From contig JACKFB010000019.1 of the NCBI GenBank assembly GCA_020632695.1, positions 1 to 64,000 on the forward strand: DNA of 64,000 bases, written 5' to 3'. The position numbers and the translations under genes are program-made. The notes under the pieces were generated by a model. That model saw only the letters and a list, made by a program, of their open reading frames with translations. It did not search any database and was not told the origin of the DNA. How positions within the stretch are numbered: the first letter of the stretch is position 1; each line of letters starts with the position of its first letter. Positions 63,507 to 64,000 of the stretch are shown one piece after another. The stretch comes from Deltaproteobacteria bacterium (GTDB taxonomy: Bacteria; Myxococcota_A; UBA9042; PHBI01; JACKFB01).

Positions 63507-64000
<494 letters not shown>

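Overview
The window is high-GC, gene-dense chromosomal DNA from what is most likely a member of the Myxococcota (deltaproteobacterial lineage), probably free-living and aerobic. The evidence is indirect but consistent. There are many secreted or lipid-anchored proteins with Cys-rich, thrombospondin type 3-like and MopE-type metal-binding repeats, an IgGFc-binding-type protein, a choice-of-anchor L protein, PEGA-like and HEAT-repeat envelope proteins, and a GH18 protein ending in a MYXO-CTERM-like tail. No tRNA, rRNA, insertion sequence, phage gene or CRISPR array was seen. I support 51 protein genes, two of them cut by the window ends.

Layout. 1-4544: end of a HelD/UvrD-type helicase gene, a large Ig-like lipoprotein, an exported protein of unknown function. 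4683-8822: benzoyl-CoA epoxide pathway genes boxC-boxB, divergent from a BoxR/BzdR-type regulator with a shikimate-kinase-like domain; each -35 element overlaps one arm of an inverted repeat. 9133-15973: a DUF1015 protein, an unknown tandem paralogue pair, carbamate kinase plus ornithine carbamoyltransferase, and two envelope proteins. 16144-21507: GH18 protein, PEGA-like protein, small secreted protein, HEAT lipoprotein. 21707-26600: a translationally coupled operon (VWA, VIT-VWA, beta-propeller) behind a sigma54-like promoter with three TGTCCC sites. 26584-32538: Cys/Asp-rich protein plus pgsA, a lipase-like lipoprotein and its partner, a transglutaminase-like lipoprotein.

32568-36401 (minus strand): a GYPxCC-motif protein, an ABC exporter and a RimK-like ATP-grasp ligase. 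36463-44380 (plus strand): tRNA-dihydrouridine synthase, then a four-gene overlapping operon with a HEAT-PilT fusion ATPase, a PilT ATPase, a protein with two fused Mla-type ABC ATPase domains, and a polytopic membrane protein. 44544-50568: two Hsp20 chaperones, a radical SAM enzyme, an Lgt-family protein with altered key residues, an FAD oxidoreductase, a START-like protein and a zinc-ribbon protein. 50642-53846: a Cys-rich lipoprotein divergent from a pair of isocitrate dehydrogenase-type subunits. 54139-64000: DUF507 protein, surface lipoproteins, a Tat-exported PQQ-like propeller, an acyl-CoA ligase, a TPR protein and the start of trpB.

Cross-cutting observations. Several genes have a readable TTGnnn-N17/18-TAnnnT promoter, and at seven of them the start codon lies only 6-9 bases after the -10 element, which suggests leaderless transcripts. 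Short tandem repeats (20, 21 and 57 bp) fill several spacers between convergent genes. The best candidates for undescribed biology are the VWA/VIT/propeller operon, the PilT plus dual-ABC operon, the ATP-grasp/exporter/GYPxCC set and the tandem unknown paralogue pair at 10471-12173.
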